A DNA stretch of 64,000 bases from Blattamonas nauphoetae. Taxonomy: Eukaryota; Preaxostyla; Oxymonadida. Below the pieces are notes generated by a model. The model had not been told where the DNA came from. It worked only from the letters and a program-made list of their open reading frames with translations, and ran no database searches. Shown in pieces: positions 44,501 to 57,527 of this stretch (positions are counted from its first letter, which is position 1; each line of letters starts with the position of its first letter). The stretch spans positions 248,001-312,000 of the forward strand of contig JARBJD010000007.1 of assembly GCA_033064195.1 (NCBI GenBank), read 5' to 3'. The position numbers and the translations under genes were made by a program.

Positions 44501-45492
44501 CTTCTGGGTCATCTTTCAGTGAGCTCAGACATTCAGGAAGTTTGTCTTTTGGCACCTTCAACTTGATAATTGTGTATTCCTGTGGGATAACACCTTCACC
44601 TTCAGCTCTATCATGGTCGGCACATGGTTGTCTGTCAGTTTGGGCATAGACACAGGGGCGTTCTCCAAATTTGATGAGACCCATGCATTTCAGTCTGTTG
44701 AACTGCCACCGAATAAAAGAATCGAAGTACGGATTGCTTTCAGTCGTCACAAATGACCGCCTCCAGTCACAGAGACTCCCAAATGTTGTCAGATCCTTTT
44801 GACCGATTGGTGAGAAATACTCCACCCAAAATTGAGGATCAATGAACTTTGGAATATCTTCCTTTGGAATTCCACTCTTTTCCATGATTTCCATCTGTGT
44901 CATGTTTGGTCCTCCTTTTTGGAGAGTCTTTGACTTCTTGGAGCGTCCCTGCTTGATCCCAAGATCGTTCTCATCAGGTTCTTGTGATGCAGATTGTGTT
45001 TGTGGCTCTATGGGTTTCGGTGAATCTGATGTTGGGTTTGCTTGACTTTTGAGTTCTCTCTCAATTTTGAGTGCAGCAGCAGAGATCGGCATACCAGTGC
45101 AATGGAAAGCGAGAGGAAAGAGAACATATTTTCCTTTCATTGCATTATAACCTGCAGCAAAGTCTGCTTTCGAGAGGGAGAAGGCATGGCCCAAGTGGAG
45201 AGCTCCACTGTGAAGAGAAAAGGACGAAATGAGTGTGAAGATGAAAAGTGTAGAAATGGATTAAGATAATGAAAGACAATGAAAATCAAAGAGAAAAAGG
45301 CATTCAGAAGGAAATGTCTTTCAGTACAGACTTCATGTAGGGAAACGGAAATGTTAACATGACTTTATCTTTCCTTTCGGTTTCGATATCTCCAGCATCA
45401 ACTTCAAAAGCTTTCTCATCTTCCCAAACTTTGGTAATTGCCTTTTCGATATCTAGGAGCTGATCAACACGAGTACGCTTGTTATCAGCCAT
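41553..45492 (-). CDS. LARS1: Leucyl-tRNA synthetase, cytosolic
   Basis: Two exons: 45492-45332 and 45208-41553 across a 123-nt intron. The start is the ATG of MADNKRTRVDQLLDIEKA. Class I signatures are LHLGHAFSLSK (HIGH box, split by the intron just before it) and GEKMSKSTGNF (KMSKS). The CP1 editing domain is present in the middle (ATLRPETMYGQTNCWIG, GTGVVTSVPSDAPDDW), so mischarged Ile or norvaline can be cleared. It is about 1,240 residues and follows the archaeal/eukaryotic LeuRS type, not the bacterial or organellar one. The C-terminal extension is Lys/Glu-rich. It charges tRNA-Leu in the cytosol. It lies 98 bp behind the PI3K start on the same strand. Confidence 0.93.
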
Positions 45493-45559
45493 TTTCAAGA
45501 GACAAGGATTGATCAAACCACAGCTAATATTTCATTCCGGATCTCCCGTTGTAATAGTC

Positions 45560-46123
45560 ATGGAAACTTTTCTTAACAAGATAGATTCAAAACACTCATT
45601 TAGATGCATGAAAATATTTGGTTTATCAAATGATTTTCGTCCCCACTTTCTCAATCTGAAAAAAATGTCTTCGTAACGGATCTCAGTAAAAAACGCTCGA
45701 TTGTTTTTCCTCTCCAGATGTTCCAAGAGCGCAATCACATCTTTACGCAGTTCGCCCCCTCCTCTCTTCGTCCGTGCGGACAACCACATCAAACATCTTC
45801 CACTTCACAATCATCTTCTCCTCAAAGTCCGGCCTACTCGGCACTTCCTCGCGGCAGACGTGTTCTGCTCGGTTGTGGATGGTCGAGATGATTGTGGTGG
45901 CCCAGTCCGTTTCTTCGGAGTGATCCCAGTCGAATGGAATTATCATCGCTTTCACTTCGATTTTCGTCCAGAACCAATCCCTCAAAATCAACGAATCTTT
46001 GTTGCATCTCCCAGTGAATGTTCTGCCATCATTGCTAGAATGTATGTAACATTTTGGCTAAAAAACCTTCATAAATGCAAGACAAAAGAAATCAAGAAAA
46101 AGTGGAAGTATGCTGTTAAATGA
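45560..46123 (+). CDS. Small protein of unknown function (strand tentative)
   Basis: Two exons, 45560-45672 and 45718-46123, joined across a 45-nt intron with GTAACG donor and a pyrimidine-rich CTCTCCAG acceptor. The product has about 172 residues (RCMKIFGLSNDFRPHFLNLK, then FGVIPVEWNYHRFHFDF and RIFVASPSECSAIIARM). The gene may instead splice at the consensus GTATGT at 46042. Antisense frames in the same interval also look protein-like (FEEKMIVKWKMFDVVVRTDE; LRKDVIALLEHLERKNN) but need a frame change without good splice sites, so I prefer the plus strand. It lies head to head with LeuRS (67 bp). No family recognised. Confidence 0.4.
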
Positions 46124-46184
46124 GGAGACATCCGAAAAAAGAACGGTTCGATGTGAAAAAATCGAATAAAGTCCATTGTCCATC

Positions 46185-47283
46185 CTATTTTCCAGCCGCG
46201 GACTTCCCCAACTCTCTTTCTTCATCCTTGATGGCTACTTTCTTATTCTTCCTTTTAGTCAGTTGTTCTTTGGCAACCCGATGCAATACTTTCCATTTTG
46301 CTTGGAATACTTGATTTTCATGATCTGAGCGCTCAAGGACTCGGCAATAGGCTTCTTCTTCATTCTCGTTGAGATTCAATAATGATGTATCAGCCTTTGT
46401 TTGAAGAACTGTCAATAAACGCTGAATACTCGTTTCGTTCTGTATGATATCATCAATTTGAGATTTTGGAATGGATTTTCTTCTCGAGATCAACTGACCA
46501 ATCGCGGTTTCCAATTCGAGGACTTCCTCCTGTTCATCTTCCTTCTGTTGTTTTCGATGAGTGAGAAGAAAAAGTGTGAAAGTTTCCGGGTCATCAAGAA
46601 TACTTTGAAGTTCAGGAAAGTCGATGCAGACGTATTGTGGGAGAGGAGGAGCATTTGGATCAATTGGGACCTGAAGCGGTTCTGCAGGATGAATAATGCC
46701 ATCACGATCTGATGAGAGAAGATGCTGTAAAAGAAGTAGATAGATCAGAGATTGTTTTCATTGACATGTTCTGAAGAACAACACACCGATTTGAAGCCTC
46801 CATCGTTCTTAGTTGCAAAGAGCGAAATACTGAGAACAATTTCACCTGCATCTGCTTGCTTTGAGTTCAGTAGACGAAACGGTTGTATTCTTTCTTCACC
46901 AAAAAAGGGAGTGAGAGGAATTTCCGTCTCCCCGAGCAACTTATTTCTCCCAAAAACTGAGGACTGCCAGGCTTGAACTGTCACAAGTTGTTCCGGTAGT
47001 ACAGAAGGAAAATGGAAGCGTTCAATAAACTGTGAGGGATGAATTGATTTTCTAGGACAGACCTCAGGGTTACTACTGCTTTGTTTCTCGGTTGAGATGG
47101 CATATTTCCCACAAATTACTGCGAGTAATGTAGTAGTGAATGAGGGATGCCAGTGACGAAACAGAAAAGCATACATCGAACATAACAAAAAGATTTTTCA
47201 TCTTTTGGGAGATCAAAGGCTTGATATACGGTAATAAATAAAGAACCACCAGCATGAGCTTTATGTGAAAAAGCTGTGCCCAT
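46185..47283 (-). CDS. C2-domain protein with coiled-coil tail
   Basis: Three exons: 47283-47174, 47118-46787 and 46724-46185. The N-terminal C2 domain (residues about 10-145) has GGSLFITVYQAFDLPKDE, FIERFHFPSV, LVTVQAWQSSVFGRNKLLGE and TEIPLTPFFGEERIQPFRLL. The acidic Ca2+-binding residues of typical C2 domains are largely missing, so binding may be Ca2+-independent or to protein. The tail (PPLPQYVCIDFPELQSILDD then a long Glu/Lys/Gln coiled coil) is reminiscent of Mod(r)/Vps37 regions of ESCRT-I, a weak resemblance only. It could be a membrane-trafficking adaptor. Convergent with the small plus-strand gene. Confidence 0.7.
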
Positions 47284-47860
47284 TTTTGGTGGCAGAAATG
47301 AAAATGATGAATCGAACGGTGATATTAAAATAAATATGGGCAAGTTTTCAGACAGAAACCGACGTCTCTCTCGTCGAGCCGATTATTATCGCATCAGCAC
47401 CTCAATCCATGTCCTGTATGAAAACCATCCTTCCTAGTTTTGCATCCTCGTTTTCTTCCAGGCACTTCAGAGTTGGTCGTCTCTTTCTTGGTTATTCACC
47501 AGAAATATGAGATTTGTCCTAATTAGAAGAGCCGAGATTTCTTGTTTCCGATTCTTTTTATTTTTCTTTCTCTAACATTCATTTGTTTTGATCTATGTCC
47601 AGCTTATTGCGCAATTTAAAAACAACTATTTTTCACTGGTCATCACGAAACCATATCATCCTTCCCGCATTTTATTTGTTCCTCTGATATGTCTTTTCGA
47701 TTGGTTTGATTTTTTTGACGAGATATTCTGTTTCTTCTCTAATTTTGATTACTTCCTCGAACCACCAAATCGGCATTCTTTGCTCGTTGTTTCCCAAAAT
47801 ATGAATTAAAAATGATACATAGGACATAAGAATAGTAATCCGAAGATAGAATTGATATGG
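47284..47860. other. 577-bp intergenic, possible small gene
   Basis: U-rich spacer between the C2 gene and the CK1 gene. The plus strand has an ATG at 47336 opening a short basic frame (MGKFSDRNRRLSRRADYYRI) that stops after 33 codons. Further on, an acceptor-like TCTATGTCCAG near 47602 precedes a hydrophobic frame to 47809. They could be exons of one small gene, but no frame-consistent junction was found, so no CDS is called. Confidence 0.3.
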
Positions 47861-50292
47861 TCAGTGGTTAGCCTTTGGAGAGTTCGGGAGCGATGAAGAA
47901 AGAAGAGGTGAATGAGGCGGTGATATGGGTGGAAGAAAACCTGGCGAAGAGAGAGGTTCGTCAGGAATTTGCACTTTTAGAGAGAAAGCGAGACTTGAGG
48001 TTGATGTATGAACCTTCATTGAATCTCGCTCTGACTCGTCTTGCTGTTTTTGATTTGTCTTCTTGAGCGAGACATGTGGGAGTGCTCCGAGGTAGTTCTT
48101 CAACGGAAGTGCAGGTACAGATCGTGAAAGAACATGGGATGGCGGCTGAGGGTACGACTGGAACTGTTGTGACTGCGAGAGGCTTCGAGGGATGGGAGCG
48201 ACAGAGAGGGAAGAGGGAGGAGCGGGAAGAGGAAGATAGTACGGTGATCGGTGGGCAGTGGCGAAGGAAGGGGAGGAGGGAAGGTCCGTAGAAGGATACG
48301 GAGGAAGGGAAGTTGGGGATGCCGGGTTAATGGCGGGAGCGTGGTGGACTTGCCGAGTGTTGGGTTGGACTGGTGGGAGTGATGGAAGTGGAACATCAAG
48401 CGACGGATACGACAACGAAGAGATGGAGTGAGGGAGGGAGGCTGTTTCAATCGCAGGCTGGTAAGTTGGCTTATTTAGAGGAGAGGCTTGAGGGAGAGGA
48501 GGAAGTGAGGGGAAGTCGAGTGTGGTGGGTGACGGTTGGGTCGTTGTCACCGCTGTGTTCTGCCGAAGAGACTCAAGAGATGGAAATTGAGGAATCTGAG
48601 GGTACATCCCAATGTCCATGGCGTTCATTGCTTGGACGAGACCATTCGGGCCAATTGCGACATTCGAAGTGTGTTGCTTGGGTGGTGGGAGAGGAGGGGG
48701 TGGGAGGAAAGGAGACACAGGTGATTGTGAAGTGGATTTTTGTGGGTTGGAGAGAGCTTTCTGGCGTTGTTCAGCTGTGAAGGATAGCTGGAACTTGTTT
48801 GGGTCGGGCTGGAATTGTTTGTACACTCTGTCGGTGTTACGGATCCAGTCCTTCGGTTTTGACTGAAGTTCCTGGCGAGCCTTATGCGACAGTTCAAATT
48901 GGGAAGACGAGTTTGACCCCATCATTGAGTGGAGGTAGCTGGGCTGGTTCGATGGTAGACGAACCGCGGTTTGGTTTATTTGACTCGGAATGATCACAGC
49001 TCCAGGATCATCCTTCATCATTGCTCCTTCTGAACTGTTGTTGTTCATGATGCCAGTCGATACATCTTGTGTGTTGACAGAGATGAGTGATGGATCTTGG
49101 TTCACCTAAAAATGATAAGTAGTACGAAAATGAATAAAAAAGTTAAAAAATACGAGATTCCAATCAAAGGACCTCATGTGCTCTGGAATCTGTGACTGGA
49201 GATTGTGGAATGGTTGGAGCAATTCAGCGTAGTTTGGTGTCTCATCAAACTGCAAATTAGACACAGCAATGTGGAAATTGGCAAATTCAACTGGCATATC
49301 TGCGAAAAGATATTCAAGTGGGTATTGTTGTTTGTACATTCTAAGAAGAAGACGATGACGAAATCGGAGAGGAAACAGACACAATCTTCTGATAGCGCTC
49401 CTGGTCAGGCATAGCCTCTCTAAATTGCCACGGGAGACATCCTTTGTGGAGGAATACGAACATGTACGAAAGAGAAATAAGATCATCTCTCCTTGATGGC
49501 TCAATGAGTGAATGAACATTCTTGCGAGAGAGATACGTAAAAAAATCAGAAATTAGAAAAACAGACCATAGAAATAAAACGAAGAGTTCCAACGAGACCG
49601 TGACTACGAGTACATGGGAAATGTTGGCCAGTGTTTGGATCTCTCCACGCTTTTGAGAGACCAAAGTCAATCAAGAAGACAGTGTCTTCGTTTTGACCGG
49701 TTCCAAAGAGGAAGTTGTTGGGTTTGATGTCCCTATGGATGAACCCGAGTTCGTGCATGGTTGCGATTCGAGTGATGCACTGAATAGCTATCTGGACAAC
49801 AGTATAGATCGAGAACTGATGATTCATTCGTTTGTGGTAGTCATCGAATGATCCACCGAGGAGTTCCATCACCATCGCATGATAATCACGGTTGTTCCAG
49901 AAATAACGAACCTGAAGAATGTCAGAAGCTGGAAAGAAATACTTCAGGGAAGCCCAATTGTTGAAGAGCACGGCCAATGCAATATTCTTGATGGAGTTTA
50001 GGTGCTTTCGTGTGTGCAATCTGCAAGAGATGAGAGATGTATAAATGGCAGACTTCCACCTTCGTGGCGTAAAACTTGTGAGATTCACTGCTCTCACAGA
50101 GGAAGACAGCACCTATGCACAACGAAAATTCTGATAAAGAAAAAACATACCAAAGGATCCCTTTCCAATAAGTCGAAGCATTCTGTACCTTCGGCCAAGC
50201 ATCATGGGGAAGTTTTGGAAGTCAGTACCCTTGACATCTTCAAGGTATGTATCGTAGGGGGAGTACCAGAGCTGTTCTTGATTTTGATTCAT
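47861..50292 (-). CDS. Casein kinase 1 family protein kinase with proline-rich tail
   Basis: Seven exons from ATG 50292 to 47861, with six introns of about 32-90 nt whose junctions restore the kinase frame. Kinase motifs in order are YRMLRLIGKGSFGAVFLCES (glycine loop), KFYATK (ATP Lys), AMVMELLGGSFDDY, GFIHRDIKPNNFLFG (catalytic loop), LIDFGLSKAWRDPNTGQHFP (CK1-type activation segment, no APE) and SRRDDLISLSYMF. The SRRDDL signature and the missing APE place it in the CK1 group. After the kinase, about 400 residues are Pro/Ser/Gln-rich and disordered, far longer than typical CK1. CK1 kinases act on trafficking, Wnt-like and flagellar substrates; the specific role here is unknown. Divergent from the acidic/basic gene, 240 bp apart. 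Confidence 0.87.
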
Positions 50293-50531
50293 TATTGAAA
50301 GAAAGGTGAGTGTGTAAAAGCCTAACCTTAATAGTTTTTATCTCAGAATGTGATCATCTGAGTGAGAGAGAAAACTTCCGCTTTCTCAAGAATTAGACCA
50401 GATGATTTGATCAGTACAGTCTCCTTGGTAGTATTGTCGTCTTCGGAGAGTGTCGCTGCGGAATGAGGGCTGATCGGATCGACTGAAAAAAGGAATGGGC
50501 CACCGTTTCACTTCACAATCAAAGGCGTAAT

Positions 50532-51824
50532 ATGACTGAAGACCCGTCAACAGCTGAAGTTCCAGAAGAAGAGACACATTCTGAGGAGCCCACAGTCCAG
50601 GAAGAACCAGCTACCGAAGAGCCATCCGAACCAATTATTGAAGAGCCTCCTCAGGATTCTGAGATAATAAGTCCTGAACAACAGGAAGAACATGACGCAC
50701 CAACACTTCCCGATGAGCCTACTGATCAATTGGACCCACCTGAAGATGGTCAAGATGACCAGACACAGAATGATAATCCAGAGAATCTCTCACCGGAGGA
50801 AGAAGTGGAAGAAACTGAGCAACCAGATCAAACTGAAGAAAATACCCAAGAATCAACGGAACCCGAAGTTGGTGATGAACAACTACATTCAAATGACGAA
50901 ATAGAGCAGAATGAAACTGAAGAGTTCAACCAACAACAACCACCTCCTCCACAGCCCGCTATTATTCAGCCAGTTCTTGTTCGAAATCTGTTAAGCCCAA
51001 TTATTAATGTTATTACCGAACGACTTGTCGAAATGGTGAATCCATCAGCAAATTTTGATTTCTTGCATTCATTTGACGACTACAACAAAGCTTCCTTGGA
51101 AGAGATTGTTGCATCTGCTCGACTGAACGGCGATGATGTTAGTTCTCCCTCAATCCTCACTCAAATCAAAACCCTTCGCAATATTGTTGAGAAACCATCC
51201 CAACCTCCTAAACCTATCGAAAAGAAAGAAGAAGTGAAACTTCTCCCACCCACAAACATCCCATCCCATTCCTCAAATATCCCCACTCTCCGTCAATCGA
51301 AGGCGTCTCCAACGAAACAAGAACAAAAACCGAAACAAATTGCAGCTGTTCCAGAGTCCGGCCGAAAAAGCCGAATTCCTGAACGGGAACAACGTAACAA
51401 TTTGAAGCAGTCAATGACTCCTGATAGATTAAATAAAGCTAAAACAAAAGATATTCAGCAATCAAAAATTCCTCAACCGAAGAAACGAGCTTCTTCGTTA
51501 GACCGACGCACACAACAATTGAATCCCGTCAGAGGTACTATTTCTACCCATTCACCTCAGGGTGCAGTCGGTAATGCTGGACTTAAAGCAGGAAAAGTTG
51601 TTTATGTTGAAGTTGCTGTCCCTGGACAGAAAGGGCAAAAAGTTGTTGTCCCGATGATTCCAGTTGCAGATCCAAAAAGGGCTGCTCAACAAGCGCGTTT
51701 TTCTGCAGGACAGAGAGATCCTCCCTCTTTCCGACAAAAACCAACACAAGCAGCGTCGAAAGGTCCTAAACCGAAACCAAAAAATAGTTATTTAGAACAA
51801 AACAGGGCAAAACTTAAGAGGTAG
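50532..51824 (+). CDS. Acidic N-terminal / basic C-terminal protein, unknown
   Basis: Single exon of 430 codons. Residues 1-135 are dominated by Glu, Asp, Pro, Thr and Gln. A short hydrophobic helix-like block follows (PVLVRNLLSPIINVITERLV, about residues 147-166). The rest is Lys/Arg/Gln/Pro-rich and ends NRAKLKR. It includes SRIPEREQR, KIPQPKKRASSLDRR and a small folded-looking stretch (GLKAGKVVYVEVAVPGQKGQ). The charge asymmetry and SxIP-like basic segments (KSRIPER, QSKIPQP) recall microtubule plus-end-binding proteins, an inference from motif only. No domain family recognised. Confidence 0.65.
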   Translation: MTEDPSTAEVPEEETHSEEPTVQEEPATEEPSEPIIEEPPQDSEIISPEQQEEHDAPTLPDEPTDQLDPPEDGQDDQTQNDNPENLSPEEEVEETEQPDQTEENTQESTEPEVGDEQLHSNDEIEQNETEEFNQQQPPPPQPAIIQPVLVRNLLSPIINVITERLVEMVNPSANFDFLHSFDDYNKASLEEIVASARLNGDDVSSPSILTQIKTLRNIVEKPSQPPKPIEKKEEVKLLPPTNIPSHSSNIPTLRQSKASPTKQEQKPKQIAAVPESGRKSRIPEREQRNNLKQSMTPDRLNKAKTKDIQQSKIPQPKKRASSLDRRTQQLNPVRGTISTHSPQGAVGNAGLKAGKVVYVEVAVPGQKGQKVVVPMIPVADPKRAAQQARFSAGQRDPPSFRQKPTQAASKGPKPKPKNSYLEQNRAKLKR

Positions 51825-51970
51825 AGGAAGTTGAGTCCGTTTCAGTTTCTTTATGATCTCTTGTTTTCATCGTTCATTTTTCACAAACCATCCAAAAAAG
51901 AGAGATTCGTGAGTGAGATTCGCCAACATAAAACATGATATCATTTTCATCGATAGACATTGATTAGTTT

Positions 51971-53769
51971 TCACATTGGCCTTCTCTTCAATAAGCGTCC
52001 ACGCGGTTCAAACGACAAGCATGGCCCATCACATTCCAACTTGAGGATCTGTCCTCCGACAATCACAATCTTCGGATATCCCTTCACTTCAAAGCCCTCG
52101 TAAGGGAATTGATCTGTCATAGAATGAGTTTGACTCAATGTCAGTCTTGTCATTGCCTCTGGATCCCAAATTGCAATGTCAGCATCTGACCCAATGGACA
52201 GGGTACCTTTTTGTGGAAAGAGATCGAATCGTTTCGCTGCAGCAGTTGAGACAAAGTTCACAAATTGTGTGTAATTCCACCCTCGTTGGACAACGCAGAG
52301 TGTGTGTGCAACAATCGCCCTAAATTCAATTCCTGAACCTCCACCGGGCATGGCATAGAAAGGAGGCAACCCATTGTCTGGATTCCACCAAGGGTCAGCC
52401 TGAGGACCTGGCTGGATGGACCCATCTGGCCCGAGAATGAAATTCTGTGAGAAGATAAATGCTGCATGCTAAAGAAGATACAGGTGTTCTCCGATTCCCA
52501 AGTCTCTGGTCACGTGTGAAGGGTGCGTGGTCTGAGGTAATCATTTGGATTGCGATGCCTTTCTCCACCTCAACCATCAATTTCTGGAAAAGATAATCAA
52601 ACGAGGGGCATACATTCTCCTCCTCGACCGGGCGGAGTGGAGGAGACATCACAAACGTCGAGGGGTCCTCTGCTGTGGTGTAGAGGTCAACAGGAAGGGT
52701 GATGTGTTGGGTACAGACTTCCCCGGAGACATCCAAGTTTTGCGAGCGGAGCGTATTCAACAATTCAGCACCCTGAAACTGTGAGAACAGAAATGAGAGA
52801 CCTGTGGTGTTGAGACGTGCACAATGTGGAATCGGAGAGGAACTCCACGACGTTGAATATCAGTCGCAATTTGAAGGACAGTTTGGTTGGATGCAAATTC
52901 GCCTTCAATCGGATGGCATTCAGGGTGATACTTGCATTCCACAAGTCCTTCTTCTCTGCATTTTGTCACACGATCCTGACTGAAACTGTGAAGATAAACT
53001 AATTGATACATTGTCGCATGGTCTTCAGAATGAACTATTGCGAGACCGCGAGCTTGACCGATCGCATTCAAGGCGAGAGGGAGTTCGTTGTAGGTGAGGC
53101 GAATTCCATCGTAGGCGGTGTAAATCTGTAAAAGAAGAAATTATACACACAAGAAAGAACTCACTTTGAATGACGTTATTCCTTCATCAACAACTTGAGG
53201 GATCTCTGAGAGTGTGAGATTATCAGTGCGAATCACCGACTGGAAGACTAGAAAAGTGAAAATTGATACCATATGGAAACTATAATCAAGAATTGATAAT
53301 CCTTGGGCATCATTATTCCGAGTTTGGAGTGCTGTCAGGAGAGTTTCTCTGGAGGAAGATGAAAGGAAAGAAAGAGTCAAACCCTTCTTGTGGCTCAATA
53401 AAATCAAGGATTGTCGTTGTTCCGCCTAACATAGCGGCAACACTGCCACTTCTGAAATCGTCTGCTGTGTAGATTCGGTTCGATCCTGGATGACAGGAAA
53501 AGTCAGTTCAGGGAAAGAAAACCTTGGGGATAATGAAGATGTACATGTGGATCAATGGCACCTGGCATAACAACCAAGCCTGTTGCATCAATAATCTGAG
53601 TGGTGTAAAGACAGTGAAGAAATGATATGAGTTATACATGAACATTCGGCGGGGCTTCGATCCCTGGTCCAATCGCTACAATTTGTCGCTCATGGGTAAG
53701 GACATCTCCGATGAATGGTTGACTATCACCGTCGCGGATAATCAATCCGTTTTTGATGAGGATTGTCAT
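51971..53769 (-). CDS. Dihydropyrimidinase / D-hydantoinase
   Basis: Eight exons from ATG 53769 to 51971, with seven short introns (about 29-45 nt). Amidohydrolase-superfamily signatures are all present once spliced: GAIDPHVHLHYPQ (HxH metal ligands), MLGGTTTILDF, DEGITSFKIYTAYDG (Lys to be carboxylated), AIVHSEDHATM, LRFHIVHVSTPQ (His ligands) and MITSDHAPFT (Asp ligand). The end resembles DHPase: LFPQKGTLSIGSDADIAIWD. It hydrolyses 5,6-dihydrouracil/thymine or hydantoins in reductive pyrimidine breakdown. Plain dihydroorotase and collapsin-response proteins are less likely, because all ligands are kept and the DPHVH..GITSFK order is of DHPase type. Intron density equals its neighbours, so any bacterial origin would be old. 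Confidence 0.87.
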
Positions 53770-53903
53770 GAACAAAAGTGATGGGGTGATCAAATGATCT
53801 GGTTCTTTAAGGAGAATATTGGGCTTCTACAAGCGAAAAGAGGCGAAATGTGAAAGTAATAGTGCTGTTCAGGAGAGAATTAAGAGAGAAAGGGGAATCA
53901 TCA

Positions 53904-55686
<1,783 letters not shown>

Positions 55687-56080
55687 CTGTGAGAAAAAAA
55701 GAGTCAATGGGTCCGGTCGAATGCAACATGCGATTCATACCCGGTAGAAAGAGGTTCTGATAACAATGCATGATTATTTGATAAAGATATGAACATCAGA
55801 GAAGATTGTTTGGTGAGGTGGATGGAGATGACTTGGAGAAGATCATGGAAAACGAAAGAAAACATTTCTCTGGTGAATAAGAGGAGCAAAACAGATCATA
55901 ATCTGTTGGTAAGTTAGATATACTTGTTCCAAAGCTTCGAAATATCATAAATGATGAAGATTTCGAGGATGGAATCGTGTAGATGCCTGTTGACGGTGAT
56001 CAACAATCATTTAAGATGCATAATGAAAGGAGATCAACAGTGAACATTTCCTCGGGCAGTAATCGCGAGAAAAGAGGGTG
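55687..56080. other. 394-bp spacer upstream of AGC kinase
   Basis: Holds the kinase promoter and, on the minus strand, a probable 5' UTR intron ending just before its ATG. Consensus-like donor GTATGA occurs near 55742. No additional gene is supported. Confidence 0.35.
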
Positions 56081-57415
56081 TTACGTTTCTTCGACAGGGA
56101 GAGAGAAGGACATCTGATAGTAATGGTGAAGTTTGAGCTGGAGGAAAGATGAAAGGTATTCTGGATTGATGCAGGTATTCTCCCCATTCTTTCGAATTAA
56201 TGCACCTGAACTGTCATCTGGAGCTTCGCAAGGCGGTTCAACTGTTTGCAGCTGTGGTTGTCGGAAGATTTTTGGTTTAACCGTTGGCAAATGCTGTTTC
56301 CGGCTTGTCATGGGCTCACTTTTTGGGGAAGGAAGATTTGTTGCTGATGGAGGCTTTATTGATTTGAAGAGTTTAGAGAGTGGACCATCATATGAATCCT
56401 TCTGAGGCAAATCTGCCACTTTGTCATGAGTTGCGTGTGGACTGGGGGTGGTCCCCCAATAAGCTGTTTTGAGTTTTGATTTTTCCTGTTGGTCTGAGCG
56501 AGGAGTCTTTTTTGGTTGTGGAGGACGTTGTTGTGATGGTGATGGGGATCGAAGATCAATTTTGTTTTTTCTCGAAGCCTTCGGAATGTGTGGATGTTGG
56601 TTGATGTGCTGTTGTTTAATTGTTGGCCATTCCCTTCGGAAACGAATTGCAGCTTCCGTTGCACGATGGACAAATTTGGTATACAATGGTCTGGGAGGGT
56701 CTTCTGGCAATTTGGACAATGGTATCCATTGAATTTCTCCAACTTCATTTCGAGTTTCAGGTTCCAAGGTGAGTCCATCATTGATACCGCAGACGACAAA
56801 GAAAGTGATGTGTTGTCCGCTCAGAGAAAATGAAATGCGAGGTGTTGTCTCTGAAATATGATTGCGAACATCCAATCCTGTTTCTTCTTTCACCTCTCGA
56901 GCTGCACAAACGTGACCTTCTTCGCCTGGCGACAACTTTCCGCCTGGAAATGACCAGCCAGCAGTGTTTCCGCTCCCTTTGATACAGAGACAGGCATCAA
57001 GTCTTTGATTAATAATAATGGCTCCAAAGACCGGCATTTTACGTTGTTTCTTTTGGAAACGTACAAAGAGTTCATGTAATGAATCTTCTGAGATAATTGC
57101 CTGGATATCGGGTGAATATTGCCAATATAAATGTATAAATTCAAGGGGATCCGAATTGTTTGGGAGGAAACACTTGACAAGTTGTGGATAAAGATCGATG
57201 AAGAGATAATATGCTTGTTCGAGTCGAAGGCAGAATTGTGAATTGTCCAAATCCTCTTCTGGTGATGGATAAATCTGGAATTTGATGGTAAGATCAAGGA
57301 GAGTTGATTCCAACACCTCAATACTTTGTATTTGAGATGATTGAACGGACATGAAATGATCAACCCGCAGATAATTTCGTAGGAAGTGTCTGGTCAACAT
57401 GATGTTCTCATACAT
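56081..57415 (-). CDS. DCP2: mRNA-decapping enzyme DCP2
   Basis: Single exon of 444 codons. The N-terminal helical regulatory domain (residues about 50-120; LRLEQAYYLFIDLYPQLV) is followed by the Nudix fold. PVFGAIIINQRLDACLCIKG leads into GWSFPGGKLSPGEEGHVCAA and REVKEETGLDV, a complete Nudix box with all catalytic Glu. The usual DCP2 FPKGK is FPGGK here. Box-B-like helix LYTKFVHRATEAAIRFRRE follows. The remaining 170 residues are Lys/Pro/Ser-rich and disordered, as in other DCP2 tails that bind enhancers of decapping. It removes the 5' cap of mRNAs in P-bodies. Confidence 0.87.
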   Translation of the reverse strand: MYENIMLTRHFLRNYLRVDHFMSVQSSQIQSIEVLESTLLDLTIKFQIYPSPEEDLDNSQFCLRLEQAYYLFIDLYPQLVKCFLPNNSDPLEFIHLYWQYSPDIQAIISEDSLHELFVRFQKKQRKMPVFGAIIINQRLDACLCIKGSGNTAGWSFPGGKLSPGEEGHVCAAREVKEETGLDVRNHISETTPRISFSLSGQHITFFVVCGINDGLTLEPETRNEVGEIQWIPLSKLPEDPPRPLYTKFVHRATEAAIRFRREWPTIKQQHINQHPHIPKASRKNKIDLRSPSPSQQRPPQPKKTPRSDQQEKSKLKTAYWGTTPSPHATHDKVADLPQKDSYDGPLSKLFKSIKPPSATNLPSPKSEPMTSRKQHLPTVKPKIFRQPQLQTVEPPCEAPDDSSGALIRKNGENTCINPEYLSSFLQLKLHHYYQMSFSLPVEET

Positions 57416-57527
57416 GTTAAGTGAGTTAACAATTGTGATTATATAAATGTTTGCAGAAAATCATATTTGCTTGTGAAGTGAGATCCAATGAAGTCGAGAA
57501 ATGAAAGAAAAGAAAAATGAAGAGAGG

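Noticed and set aside
48076-48780. Plus-strand frames rich in Gly/Glu/Arg opposite the CK1 tail
   Set aside because: They are complements of the Pro/Ser-rich C-terminal region of the CK1 gene.
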